Of a stretch of 64,000 bases of DNA, positions 39,961 to 52,315 are shown in pieces. How positions within the stretch are numbered: the stretch's first letter is position 1; every line of letters begins with the position of its first letter. The notes under the pieces were generated by a model. The model had not been told where the DNA came from. It saw only the letters and a list, made by a program, of their open reading frames with translations, and ran no database searches. The translations under genes and the position numbers were made by a program. Source of the DNA: Pascua guehoae (taxonomy: Eukaryota; Basidiomycota; Tremellomycetes; Trichosporonales; Trichosporonaceae). The stretch covers positions 2,259,181 through 2,323,180 of the forward strand of contig BCJX01000002.1 of assembly GCA_001600415.1 (NCBI GenBank), in the 5' to 3' direction.

Positions 39961-41449
39961 TCACAGCTGGCTCTCGTCGTCTACAAACACCCTCACTGCG
40001 CCGTTACCCCACTTGTCCATCCTGCGGCGCCCGCTCTCGGTCGGCTGGGAAAAGGCAACCTCGCCGCGTGTCGGGTCAAACGTGCATCCGTAGACTGTAT
40101 GCTGGGCGGCGGCGTCGAGCATGGCCGTGCCGAGCCCGCACCCGCGGTATGCGGGGACGGTGAAGAGGCGGTGGATGCCGAGCGGCGTGGGGAGGCGTTT
40201 GGGGCTGGCGTTAGTATCGAGCGTCAAACGGCTGGTAGCTGGGGGGTGTCTGTAGGAGTGGCGGGAAGGGGTAAAGAGGCAGAGATGGTCTCTGAATGGG
40301 ATGTCGATGGACAACCAGCCCGCACACTCTGCCCTCGCGTACTCACTCGCAAATCACGCCGTCTCCACTGTCCACTGCGCCGTCTGCGCGCTCGCCGTCA
40401 CGCAGGACGCGCATCGCCCACCGGATCGGCTGGGCGACGACGACGCCAACGATGCGGTCGCGTTCGCGCTGCCGCCGATCCTTGTCTTTCAGCACGGGTC
40501 GCCCCCTGCCACGCGCCGGGGGAGGCGCGGCCGTGACGGCCAGGATGAGCTTGCACCGCTCACGCATCTCGCGGGGCAGTGGTGGGGCCGAGAGTACAGT
40601 GTCGACTGTGGAGTAGATTTCGTCGAGGCGGGAGCCGCCCCAGCTCCCGTCGGCTACGATCAGGCGTACGGGCGCGTGGGCCGAGCTGCTGGGCGATGCC
40701 GATCGGGTGCTGGCTCCGCTCGTGCGCGTACTCGTTGCCCGGCTGCTGGTTGCGGTGCTGGTGCTTGGGGCGCCGAGAGACAGGCCCTCGTCGACGACTC
40801 GCCACCCCAGGTCGCCAGACTCGGTGCGTGCGCGGTTGGGCCGTCCCGCGCCCCGCAGGCCGTCCCATGGGATGCCCCGCGTGACGCGCGCGTGGTGTGC
40901 GGCGTGGGCAGTGTCGTCGGAGCCGCGGACCCAGGACATGCCGCAGTCTGCGCAGGTGCGGAGCGACCCCGAGGTGAAGTGGAGCTGGGTGAGTTTTGGG
41001 CGGACATTGGTGGCGGGAGCGGTGGGGGCGGCTGTAGGGATTGGGGTGGGGGTGGGCGTGGTTGGCGTCGACCGAGTGGGCCCAGTTGGTGCTGATTGCC
41101 GAGGAGGTGCGAGACGAGCTCGCTTCTTTGGGATCAGCACCACAAACCCGTGCAGCGTGGACTGCTTGGCCGCAGTCGCTGGGCGCGTGTTGGTGTCGAC
41201 GTCGCTGAGCGGCTCGAAGAGCGGCGACTGGGGTTCGGGGGATACGGAGTCGGAATCATCCAAGCGCCGCTTCCGCCCCAGGGGAGACGAGGGGGGAGTG
41301 ACTACCGACGAGCTAGGCGCCGTCGTATCCGAGAAGAGCAGACTGAGCGGCGGCGGGCTCGACGGCACACTCGCCCGCTTGCCATATGTCCGCCGCACGG
41401 GACTGGGGGTCAGCGGTGGTGGATGCGGGGCCGTCTTACCGCTCGACAT
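39961..41449 (-). CDS. ECO1: Sister-chromatid cohesion N-acetyltransferase Eco1/ESCO
   Basis: Acetylates cohesin subunit Smc3 during S phase to establish sister-chromatid cohesion. Exons 41449-40347 and 40204-39961; 448 residues. Seen: an N-terminal Pro/Ser-rich tail with the conserved RRTYGKR motif; KQSTLHGFV, a PIP-box-like PCNA-binding motif (QSTLHGF); a C2H2 zinc finger (CADCGMSW...HAAHH); and a C-terminal acetyltransferase fold with LFTVPAYRGCGLGTAMLD, the acetyl-CoA binding RxxGxG loop, followed by VYGCTFDP...AFSQPTESGR, which is diagnostic for Eco1. The intron branch motif is GATACTAACG. The disordered middle (Thr/Pro/Ser) makes it longer than the 281 residues of budding yeast Eco1. 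It is divergent with FUM1. Confidence 0.93.
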
Positions 41450-42314
41450 CCGAGTCGGGGCCCATGACGAGGGAGGGTGGACAGGCACAACGAGGTGAGA
41501 TGGGATTATCGGGATGCAAGAATGGTGGGTGTGATGGAGACAAGGGACAAATAATTGCGAGATGGAGAGGTCACAGGGGGGTGGGTGATTCAGTTGTGGT
41601 CAACAAGGCGGCGGCGGGTTCGCGTCGCCCCCCACCCGCCCTTCACCCTCACTGCCTCATTTGTGGCGCAAGACGCGAAATCACTCGCGCCCGCACGGAC
41701 CACACATGCCTCGTGACCACCACGCGAGAAAATCACGTGACTAATTTTGATTTCTTTGTTTCTTTTTTTTTTCCCGCCCTCCGCTGACTCTACTTTGATT
41801 CCGCGTTTCCGATGTTACAGAGCGGGGCCTCGTCAGAGGGCGGAGGCTGTCGACCGAGGGTCGGTTCATGAGTGGTTGGATCTAGGATTTGCCGACTTCC
41901 GACAATGTCCGATATCACCCGGGGGGGGGGGAGCAGGTTGTCTTTGCACCAGCAGTGTGCGGTGCTTCATTGGGGCGAAATGTTGCAGCAGACCGACCCG
42001 ACGGCGCCGCCAGAGACCATGGCGCATTGTCTGTCTCGTTGTCTAGGTGTGGGGGCGGACGGCCGGATGGAAGTAGAGTGGAGCTCCTAGAGCACGACGG
42101 GGGTGGGCCAGTCAGTCTCGTCCTTCGGTCGTCGGCCGTCCCTGGGCCGCGCAAAAGTCGCTAGCCAGCCAGGTCACTTGCCCCGACCCCGTTGCCCCGC
42201 TCAGAGACAGACCCCTCGAGATTAAAGAGACGACGTGCACCTCGCCATCAACCGACTCTTTTCCCCCCTCTCTTTCTTGTTGTTGGTGTACACTTTGAAA
42301 AACCAAAAAGAAAA
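41450..42314. promoter_or_regulatory. Divergent promoter region of ECO1 and FUM1
   Basis: 865 bp. It contains AATCACGTGACTAA (E-box, about 41733-41746), a T-rich tract (41752-41772), and a G10 run at about 41921. No additional gene. Confidence 0.5.
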
Positions 42315-43515
42315 ATGCTTGCCGCCCAGTCGCTCCGCGCCTCTAGCGTAAGTAGCTCCGACTTGTCTGTTGTCCGCGATTCGTCTTTTCGCTCGGCCCC
42401 CGCGCGTATATTCGGACCTGGGCCCTCGGCTTCGGGGCTCGGCGTGCTGCCTTGGCGAACTTTTCGTGTCGCCGGGTAGCCACTTTGACGGCGGACCCGC
42501 ACCATTCCGCGAGTCGCACGTGGAAAGCCATGCATGAAGACACCGGTGTCCGAGACGGATAGCCTGCGCGACTTTGTTGCTTCTTTGCCCCTGCTGTGCT
42601 TGCAGCTCTAGAGCAGAGCTGCCTCGCACTTGCCCGAATGAATGGCACTCCCCACCAACCTGTTACACGAGTGCTCGAGCCCCAGGCGCCTATGCCGTAG
42701 CCGGCATTCCCAGGTACGGGCAATCCGTCGTACCACGAGACCTCGTCCAGAGCTCCCATCGCATCATCATCATAGAAGCCACTCTGCTGGACTCTTCACA
42801 ACTCCCACATCTCCAGAACAACTGCATCGAGCACAAAAGCCGCTCGTTCTTTTCGCCCAACCCCCCCCCCCCCCCCCCCCCCCCCCTTCCCCCCCCCCCC
42901 CCCCCCCCCACTAACTCATTTCCAGCTCCGCGCTCTCCCCCGCGCGACCCGCACCTTTTCGTCCACTTCCATCATGGCCGAGCAGAAGTACCGTGAGGAG
43001 CGCGACACGTTCGGTCCCCTCCAGGTTCCCGCGAACCGCTACTGGGGCGCCCAGACCCAGCGTTCGCTCATGAACTTTGACATTGGTGAGTAGCTCGACT
43101 GTGCGCTGCGGATGCGCACGGCGGTCGGCGAGTACTCTGTGACGTGGCAATGCGGGACAGGGGTTGGTTGATGGGCCCGGCGTCTCGGGAAGATGCCGAT
43201 GCCGCTCATCAAATGACCTCAGCCACGGACACACGTCTCAATCGCACCCACAGCGGGCACGCACACTCTGCCCCTACTGCAGCGCCGCTACGCCGTGATA
43301 CAATCGACGTGCGCTAACATGCAGGTGGTGACCGTGAGCGCATGCCCGAGCCCCTCATCAAGGCGTTCGGTGTCCTCAAGAAGGCTGCTGCGCACGTCAA
43401 CCAGGGTTACGGCCTGGACGCCAAGATTGTCGAGAACATCTCCAAGGCCGCCGACGAGGTCATCTCGGGCAAGCTTATCGAGGAGTTCCCTCTTGTCGTC
43501 TTCCAGACTGGTTCG

Positions 43516-43551
<36 letters not shown>

Positions 43552-43627
43552 TCGAACCGCGCCATTGAGATGATGGGCGGTGAGCTCGGCTCCAAGAAGC
43601 CTGTCCACCCCAACGACCACGTCAACA

Positions 43628-43665
<38 letters not shown>

Positions 43666-45430
43666 CACGTTGCTGCCGTCGTCGAGATCCGCGCAAAGCT
43701 CATCCCCGCGCTCAAGGAGCTCCGTGACGCCCTCAAGGTCAAGCAGGACGAGTTTGCCAACATTATCAAGATTGGCCGCACCCACCTCCAGGACGCGACC
43801 CCTCTCACCCTCGGCCAGGAGTTCTCGGGCTACGTTACCCAGGTCGAGCGCGGCATTGAGCGCGTCGAGGGCACCCTCAAGCACCTCTCCCAGCTCGCCC
43901 AGGGCGGTACCGCCGTCGGCACCGGCCTCAACACCCGCAAGGGCTTTGACGTCAAGGTCGCCGACGAGATCTCCAAGATCACCGGCTACCCCTTCGAGAC
44001 CAACCCCAACAAGTTTGAGGGTCTTGCCGCCCACGACGCCATTGTCGAGGCTTCGGGTGCCCTCAACGTCGTCGCCGTCTCCCTCATGAAGATTGCCAAC
44101 GACATCCGCTACCTCGGCTCTGGCCCCCGCTGCGGCCTTGGCGAGCTCGAGCTCCCCGAGAACGAGCCTGGATCGTCGATCATGCCCGGCAAGTGAGTAG
44201 AGTTTGACTCGGCCTCTCTTTACGATTGATGCTGACTGCCAGGGTCAACCCCACTCAGTGCGAGGCCCTCACCATGGTTGCCGCCCAGGTCATGGGTAAC
44301 AACACCACCATCTCGGTTGCGGGCTCGTACGGCCAGTTCGAGCTCAACGTCTTCAAGCCAGTTCTCATCAAGGTGAGTTTAGCGTCACGTGTGGGGCCGA
44401 GTTGTGCCACAGAGTGCCAAACGTGGCCATGTGGCACTCGACAATGAGGAGGAGCTTGCTCCACCATCGTCCGTCCAACCTGGCGACAATTGCACATTCT
44501 ACTCCTCCAACGACCTCGAGCTCACACCTCTTAGAACCTGCTCCAGTCGATCCGTCTCCTGACCGACGGCTCCCACTCGTTCACCATCCACTGCGTCAAC
44601 GGCATCAAGGCCAACGAGCAGCGCATTAACAAGATCATGAACGAGTCGCTCGTGAGTTTCCTTCTCTCCCCAGCTCCGTGTAAAGACAAGTGCTTACATT
44701 ATAGATGCTCGCAACATGCCTTAACAGCGTCCTCGGCTACGACGATGTTGCCGCCATTGCGAAGAACGCCCACAAGAAGGGCATTACGTGAGTAGAAGTG
44801 TGGAAGACGGTCTTGGAAGCGGTGGGCGGTCGACTGCGACAAACAAGTGTGACGCCACGTTCGGAATTTGGTTCCGTTGCGGCGCCCCGGGTTTCAGATT
44901 GATATTCGGCTCAGGGCCACGGTGTGCAGACACACACGCCTCCTTCCCTACCCCGCCAGTGGCATGTGGCATTCTTCCATTGTCTCTGTTGCTAGCCACT
45001 ATTTGCTAACACCCCAGTCTCAAGGAGTCTGCCCTCGAGTCGGGCAAGATCTCCGAGGAGGAGTTCGACAAGCGTGTTCGCCCTGAGCGTGAGTACAAGT
45101 ATCAATGATCAGGTGGTGCCGCGCCAAGGCGAAGCGTGTCTTCTGCCACCGCCACCACCACTGCCTCTGCGCACCCCGTGACGGTCCGCGGGTGCAGAGG
45201 CCTTTTTCTGCCCTGCATTCGTCATTCGTCTTCTCCAGCCTTCCTTGATGGTCGTCCTTTACTACCGTTGAGGGCCCCGGCGTTTGGCGCTTCGGGAGCT
45301 CTGCGCAGGCATTTTTTCCGGATATCCCCATTCGGCCGAAGGCGGACAATCTCTTCTTGAGGGACACCTCTTCTTTAGGTTGGAGGCACGTGCTGACGCC
45401 ACAGTTATGATCGGCCCCACGGACGCCTAA
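42315..45430 (+). CDS. FUM1: Fumarate hydratase (fumarase, class II)
   Basis: Interconverts fumarate and L-malate in the TCA cycle (mitochondria) and in the cytosol. Eight exons: 42315-42347, 42926-43085, 43325-44192, 44243-44372, 44535-44651, 44705-44787, 45018-45088, 45405-45430; 495 residues. The presequence [20 protein letters not shown] is Arg/Ser/Ala-rich. The mature enzyme begins around [16 protein letters not shown]. Motifs: [40 protein letters not shown], the fumarate-lyase signature [11 protein letters not shown], and TDGSHSFT near the active site. An internal ATG at 42974 (codon 28) falls exactly between presequence and enzyme, so a cytosolic form by alternative initiation is plausible. 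Intron 1 (578 bp) ends in a very long C tract. Confidence 0.97.
42861..42909. repeat. Oligo-C tract before FUM1 exon 2
   Basis: About 47 C interrupted by one TT, immediately followed by ACTAACTCATTTCCAG, the branch site and acceptor of intron 1. Similar tracts precede acceptors at 53138-53160 (LysM gene) and 56081-56094 (MCC-beta). Confidence 0.95.
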
Positions 45431-46767
45431 GCGGTGTAACAGACAGATATATGCATAGGAGAGAGAAGGATGCAGGCAGTTTCTTGGATCGTGTCGAGGC
45501 GAGGTTGTACCCCGGCCAGCAGTCTTGTGTGCTGCTACGGCGGGAGTGAATCGAGGTTGTCTGGAGGACCTCCTGTTGCCACTGGCACGCTGTCTTGTAA
45601 GTAGAGCGGTGCTCGTCCCCCGGTTACCGGCCCGACCGGTGCGGAGAAAGACTCTGTCCGGTCGTGGGTGGCTTTGACTGCATCAGCCTCGGCTCTGTCT
45701 AGGATGTGCTATGGGCGACCGACGCGTGTCCAACGAGTCTAAAGGATCGAAAGGACGACGCGCCTTGCTTCTGGTGTTGACGGAAGCAACCTTTCCCCCC
45801 CAAAGGCGTGGTGGCGTGCCTGAGACTTGAATGCAATATCAGTGACGCCGCGACGCCTCGGCGCCACCAGGTACCCCTTCTTATCTTGTCGCCATTCGCC
45901 TACGTCCTAACATTACTCAATATGCCATCCTTCGCACCACCAAACACAAAGACGCCGTGGCGTTGGCACGCGCCCGCACACCCTACACACCGTCACTGAC
46001 GTGAACGGAACAGCCTCGCTGTGCCCTTTCCCCATGGCCACCCGCGGGGGTGCCCCCAGACGCCATGCTCGAACAGCCGCGGCGCCTACCCAGTCGTATG
46101 GTTCCCAGCTCCTTTGTGCCAGGGAGACGGCGCGGTGCGTTCCTTGCAGTCGTACGTTGGCCGACAACTCGCACTCCCCCAGTCGCGTTTGGGGTGCTGA
46201 CGAACAATAGGCGGCGCCTCACCGTGTGCGTGTGATGAGATTGGTGTGGGAGCGCACCGCCGGCATGTGCTCGGCAAAATGGCACACGGCGCTGCATGAC
46301 CCTCGAACACCACAGGATTCCATACGCCAGGCGCCAACCGAACGCCAGCCGCCGGCCGCGGGGTGTCGACATTGTGTGCTGAACGCTGAACCCCTTTTGT
46401 CCCCATTGTCCTCAAACTGAGACCCCGGTGACGAGTCGACGATGACTATATTGCCTCGCTGGGTCGATGGGTACACTTGGTGTCCTCCCACTCCTCTCTC
46501 TTTCCACTTTGTCCAGTTGTTCAGTATCCAGCAGTCGGTATCGTGCCGTGTCTCTCGATCTATCCCTACACCTACCCCCTGTCGTTTCTCACCTAGACCG
46601 CGCTCGTCATATCCAACCAAACACATTCCAGTAAGTAACCACCCCGCGCTCGTGCCCCCGGTGCCCCTCCCCATCACTGTCACCACCACCGTCCCGCCCA
46701 CGCCCGATGACCTATTTATGGCGCTCTCCGCAGCGTTAATTCCAGACCCACTAACACCTGTCTACAG
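45431..46767. promoter_or_regulatory. FUM1 3' flank and upstream region of the CCCH gene
   Basis: 1.3 kb. A probable leader exon and intron for the CCCH gene is visible: donor GTAAGT at 46631 and acceptor CTACAG at 46767, directly before ATG 46768. The exon before it also holds an ATG at 46442 that would read in frame across the splice for 63 extra residues. The rest shows no gene. Confidence 0.55.
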
Positions 46768-49700
46768 ATGCAAGCACCGTTCCCCGTACCCCCCTCGTTT
46801 GGCGCACACCGCGAGCGCCGTCGGTCGCCTCTGCTCTCGACGACGGCCGAGACCCCGGAAGCGAACAGTCGGGGCGAGGCTGCACCTGCTAAAGTGCAAT
46901 CGACAGGTTCGCACCCAAACTCACACGCAAACACGCAGCAGGCAGACCCGGCAGCGCACCCAACACACGCGCCGTTGCCGCCTCCAAGCGTCCCATCTGT
47001 GCCCGCAGATGTCACAAGTGGCGGTGGCGCACCTGCCGACATTGTCCCCTGTACCATGAACAATGGGGGTCTTGTTGGCATCGTATGCGACCTCGCAGAC
47101 CTCTCGTCGCCCGGTCTGGCTAGCCCCTCCGCGAACGCGTCTACTGCTGCTGCTCGCTCCAATACTCATACTCTGTTCAATACTGCAACCCCGTCAAACG
47201 TGACCCCGTCAAGCGTGACCCCGTCAAGCGTGACCATGGACTCAAAGGACGCCATGCCCTTGCCTGCCACCAGTCCGTCGACGCCCAAGGTCATGACGGC
47301 ACCGTACCGCATCCCCCAGCGCGTCCTCTCGCCTAGTGCGGGACCCTCGGCCCCGCCGTCCACACCTGTCCGCCCGCTCCGCGACACGCCGCAGGCCCTC
47401 TCGCTCGGCGGGCGCGGCGACGTACCCGCAGGCCCGCTTTCTGCGCCGCTCTCCCGTCTCGCTGGCGTCGCCCGCGCGCGCGGCATAAGCCTTGACATTG
47501 CGGGACAGGTAAAGGGGACCACACCCCGCGCGCTAGGGACGGGACCCGTAGACCTCGCCATTGGGCGGCGGGTAAAGTCGCCCAAGTCGCCGCTGTCGTC
47601 GAGCGTCGTTTCGCCGGGTAGGATGCGCGGGCTTACGGTCGCGCTCGTCATGGGTGACGAACTGCTTGCGGAAAGCGACCCGGTGACGCCGAGCATTTCG
47701 CGCCTCGCCTACGCCCAGCCCCGTCACGATCCCGAGTCCGCTGGCGAGGCTGGCCAGGCTGCCGACGCCCAGCCTACGCCCATCGTCGCGCGGCCGCTCT
47801 CTGCCACACCCATGCCTACGCCTGCCATCGCAGTGGGGTCTCCGATCACAGCAGACAGCTCGCGCCGCAAAGAAATCATCCTCTGTCGGTACTACCACAC
47901 AAAGGGCATGTCGTGTACCTCGTCGCCGTGCCGGTTCGTGCACGCCCTGGACCCGTCGACGCGCGCCGCTGCCACCGCCGCGGGCGTCCTCCGCACTCCC
48001 CTCACCCCGACCATTGGCGCCATTACGCCATTTCCCCTCTCCCGCCGTGGTAGCGCGGCCGGGACGGCAGACGACCCCACGCACGGGACGTTTGCCGCCG
48101 CGCAGGCCGCGGCGCCCGTCACGGCCCGCCTCAGCCTCAACGCCGAGATTGACGTCGCGGGCGTCAAGTCGGGCGAGGCGGTTGCCGTCCGCGACGAGCA
48201 GACGGGCGAGGACGTGGTAGCCCTCGTGTTCAAGATGAGCGGCGGTGGAAAGGGTCCTGGGGGGCGTAGCCGTTCAAAACTGAAGAGTGAGTCTGAGGGT
48301 AATATTAGTCCGTGTTTAACCTAGCTTACACAGTGTAGCTGTGCCATGCCGCGACTATGCGCAGGGGCACTGTCCTTATGGCGACTATTGCTCGTTTATT
48401 CACGACCCGAACAACCTGTACGATCCCAAGGTACACGCCAAGAAGACTGTACCAGACTCTGCCACCGCGGATGCCCCGCTTCGTGCTGAACCCGCCTTGA
48501 ACGGTCCCACCGACCGTCGTGGGGACGATGGCGACTCGACACCATCGGCGTCACCGCCCTCAGACTCGTCGCCGGCAATGCCCGAGACACCCCAGATGGA
48601 CGACGCACAGCATGTGCCCGAGCCACACAAGATGTCGTCAGTGTCCGAGGTCGTCATGACGCCGCCGCTGGAGCGCACCACTACGCTCCAGCCTTCGTCT
48701 TCATCTGCCAAGTCACAAGAGCGCGTGGCGCCACACGACAACGACGATGTGCCCCTGTCACCAATTCTGACGACCGACTTTACCTATGTCGCCAACGACA
48801 CATGGGATAGGCCGCACTACATGCGACACCATGGTCCGGACGCTGGTGGACACCACTGGGTCAGCCCGCTGTGGATCAACCAGTGGCCCGCGCCCGCGTG
48901 GCCCGACGCGCCGACGCCGTGGTCACCGCAGGAGATGAGCAACCAACAGTGGCCGTGGTCGCCGGCGTCGATACCGCCCATGTCTCCGATGATTGCCACG
49001 GGCCCCATGCCCATGATGTCGATGGACTCGATGTCGCCCATGTCTCCCTCCGTCGCCACGATGCCGATGCAGCCCCTCACCACGTCGTGGGGCACCGAGG
49101 GAAGCGTGCCCGGCGTCGAGTCGCCCATGCCCCTCACGCCCGATAGCGCCAATGACGCACTTGGCTTTACACAACCGCACCCACCCCGCGCTACCGCCGC
49201 GGACGCGCCACCGTACCCGCCCCAGGCCCAGCATGGCACCTATTCCGTGGGCACCATCCTCACGCCGCACGGGTGGGCCGTCGCCGACGTCGCCGCCATG
49301 CCGTTCCGCGGTTGGCCTCGGTCCTACTACAAGACCAAGCCGTGCCGCTTCTTTGCCAACGGCCACTGTCCCCGTGGCGAGACGTGTGCCTTGTGAGTTT
49401 GAGAAGACCAGCCGCACTTTCTTCTTCCGACTGACCATACCGCAGCCGCCACGAGCTCAACCCCATCCCGCCCCCGATTCCGCCACGCACGCAGCTGCGC
49501 AAGACGATCCCGTGCAAATTCTTCAACTCGACCGTGGGCTGCCACAATGCCGACGCCGACTGCGCCTTTCTCCACGTCCACGTCCTCCCCAACGAGGTCC
49601 AGCGCGCCGCCCCGCGCCCGTTCCGCACCATCCCCTGCCGCCACTTTCAGGTCGGCCGGTGTGTCCACGGCGAGACGTGCCAGTTTGCCCACGTCAAAGT

Positions 49701-50124
49701 CTCGCCGTCGGCAATCCCCGTGCCCCCGCCAAAGGCAAAGGCAAAGCCCAAGCCCAACAGCAAGCCAAAGCCCCAGCACCAGCACCAGCACCAGTCCCAC
49801 CCCCACAGCGTGTCTGAAAGCACCGAGCAGCCGGCCTCGCCGCCCCCGCTCCCCTCGCCGTGCCGCGACTGGGAGGCGGGACACTGCCGCCGCGGCTCCG
49901 TCTGCCCCTTTACCCACGCCGGCGCGTGTGCAGACGACACGCACGTAGAGGGTGCCATGGCTCTCACAGAGGAACGCCTCGCGGCGGCATGTGCCGAGCT
50001 CCGCGCCAAGGCCGCGGCCGCGAGCGTGGCCGAGTCGGACGATGACGACGACGACGACGTCGAAATTGTCACCAATGTCGAGAGCCTGAGCACCCACCGC
50101 AGCTCGGGTGCGCGCTCGGTCTAG
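46768..50124 (+). CDS. Protein with six CCCH zinc fingers
   Basis: Probable RNA-binding protein. Exons 46768-48286, 48339-49392, 49446-50124; 1,083 residues. The first about 370 residues are Ser/Thr/Pro-rich with a 15-bp tandem repeat coding TPSSV. Six CCCH fingers follow: CRYYHTKGMSC...CRFVH (about 372), CRDYAQGHC...CSFIH (about 508), CRFFANGHC...CAFRH (about 842), CKFFNSTVGC...CAFLH, CRHFQVGRC...CQFAH, CRDWEAGHC...CPFTH. Most are C-x7-C-x5-C-x3-H; the first (C-x9-C) and fourth are variants. A Met/Pro/Ser-rich linker separates fingers 2 and 3, a His/Gln/Lys-rich stretch precedes finger 6, and the end is Asp-rich. ATG 46768 lies right at the 3' splice site of a leader intron, so a 63-residue N-terminal extension from 46442 is an equal alternative. 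I do not recognise a named orthologue. Confidence 0.85.
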
Positions 50125-52315
50125 TTTGCGGGTAGGCGGCGGCACCGGCCTCTCCCAGACTTTTGCCCATCTTGTCTCATCTCTACGCTGTCCTCGGATT
50201 CACCCAACATCTCTACTCCCTGTCGGACACCGCACCGCCATCCTTCCTTCCGTTTACCCCTCTGGTTCTCTGCAGTGGTTCCCACAAGCTGATCGGCTGC
50301 CATTTGGTCCCACAATCGGGTTATGCTTTAAGGTCTGCCTTTGGCTATTCCACGAGCATACTCCCCATGTGCCCTCCGGTACCCATTCATCTCTCGTCCC
50401 GCTACTCCTCCCATTGCAGCTGTTCCGCCACACCCCAAATCTATCCACTATCACCCCAACAAAAAAACAAAATGCAACCTGAACCATGCAACCGGCTTCC
50501 CTTTCCACCTGCATCTCGTTCTCGCACGGTTTCCTGTCATTGTATCACTCTTGTCTATATGTTCATGCACTGCGTGTCATGCTGGGACACCACTTGTCGC
50601 ATGTTCTGTGCCGCGTACTGGCCTCGGTTGACAGAACTCGAGCACGGACGCGTGTCTGTTGCAGGTGCGTCCGGAAAGCAGTCCGAGCCCCACTCTGAGC
50701 GCGAGTGCGGGTCAGCCTGCGCTCAGACATTCACTGCACCAATGCAGCAATGGTACAGAACGTGGGCGCAGTTTGGACTGAACAGCAATTCCTGTCTGTT
50801 CCATCGCAGAACTGCTGTTCATGGTTGGCAGAGGCACAGTGCAGGCCAAGTGGGTACACCCAAGCTCACCACCGCAGTCCCACGTCTTTCCTGACACATC
50901 TGTACCCAGTGTAAAAGGTTGGCGCAGAGTTGTGTGGCTGTCCAGGTTGCCTGGCAAGCGGTAGGTGTCGACGTTTAGTTCACCCGTTTCTACGTTAAGC
51001 TTGTCGTTTGTTCCACCTGATCCATACTGAGAGAGCGGATCACCCAGTCGGCTCCTAGGTCCTAGCTTAGAGCATGTGGCTCACGTACTCCCTTCCCCCA
51101 TCGACTGTTGCAGGTGTCGAACGCTTACTGTACTCATATCGCACCAGGGTGACAATGGCAGTGGAGTCGGATCGGGCCAGTGCAGTGATCTGCGCGAATA
51201 CATGCATGGCGAGACGTACACGCAACGACCGTTCCGCGCAAGCGCCCAAGCATGCCAAGCAGCGACTGGAAGTGGCACTGTTTGTTTACCTGTCCATTCA
51301 TGTCCTCCAGCATGGGCAGAGGTCTGTGACCTCTGCACATGACCTACTTATATGTACTGCGCAGTGCTGCGTCAATGGCAGACGCATCCTACTGTGCCGC
51401 TTACTGAATCCTTGTTGTTGCACTGCCCAATGGATACACTGGACGGTGGGTGGTCCAAAGGCCCAAAGGGGTATTGCGCCAACCCATTCATGCCAAGCCA
51501 CGCCGCCACCGGCGCCACCCGCGACGCGTCTACAAACAAGTACACTGCACGCGTTCTTTCCCCCCTGTGCTGCCCCCTCACACCGACGCATCTCCCCCCC
51601 CTCTGCATTGACCTGCACCCCATCAATGCTTGCTACCCCCCCCCCCCCCCTGGCACAAACGTCCTCTTCCTGCATGCGCCGCTGACTCCCCTGCCAATTA
51701 TGCGCGCACCTGCCTTGTACATGCGACACGATACGCCAAGGGGCCCACTGGCCACTGGGGTCTCACTATCGAGACATGGCGCGACGCGTCCGACGCACGC
51801 GACCTGTACCAGACATGCGTCGTCTGTCAAGTCACCAACAGCTATGGGGTCTGTGCCCAGTTTACTTTGGATGCGCCCGTGCCGCTCCGACAAGGCCAGC
51901 GCGGGCGGGTGTAACCCATCCATCTGTAACAGGCATGCAAAGCATGCAAGCAATCGGGCTGGTGGATGCATGCATGCGGCGTAGTCTGTGGCGCATGTCA
52001 GCGTGTGCCAGTGGCCAGTGGCTCTGGTGGCATGGTAGGCAGACTTGGCACGACTAGGACAGGACGACTGGAGCACCCTGGCGCCTGTGGACCGGCAACA
52101 CCCACCTCGTCGTTTATCTCTCTCGTCTCCTCTCTTCCTTTCCTTCTCCTCTCAACTCTTCAACTCTTAACTGTTACACCCGTCCTATTCTTCGCTCACA
52201 CTCGTTACCCCCCACACTCGTTGCCTGCCTTCTACCCTCTACCCTCTACCCTCTGCCCTCTCCTCCCGCGACTACCTCCCTCGACTACCTCTCTCAACCA
52301 CCTCAACAAGCAACC
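50125..52315. other. Intergenic region upstream of the LysM gene
   Basis: 2.2 kb. Short open frames show no domain. A C13 tract is at about 51638-51650. The last 200 bp are strongly CT-rich (about 52117-52280, with TACCCTC repeats), a usual core promoter and leader for these yeasts. No gene is supported. Confidence 0.55.

Noticed and set aside
40343..41488. Start of ECO1 further upstream than 41449
   Set aside because: The frame is open to about 41488 but has no ATG there; 41449 is the first ATG and precedes the conserved RRTYGKR motif.
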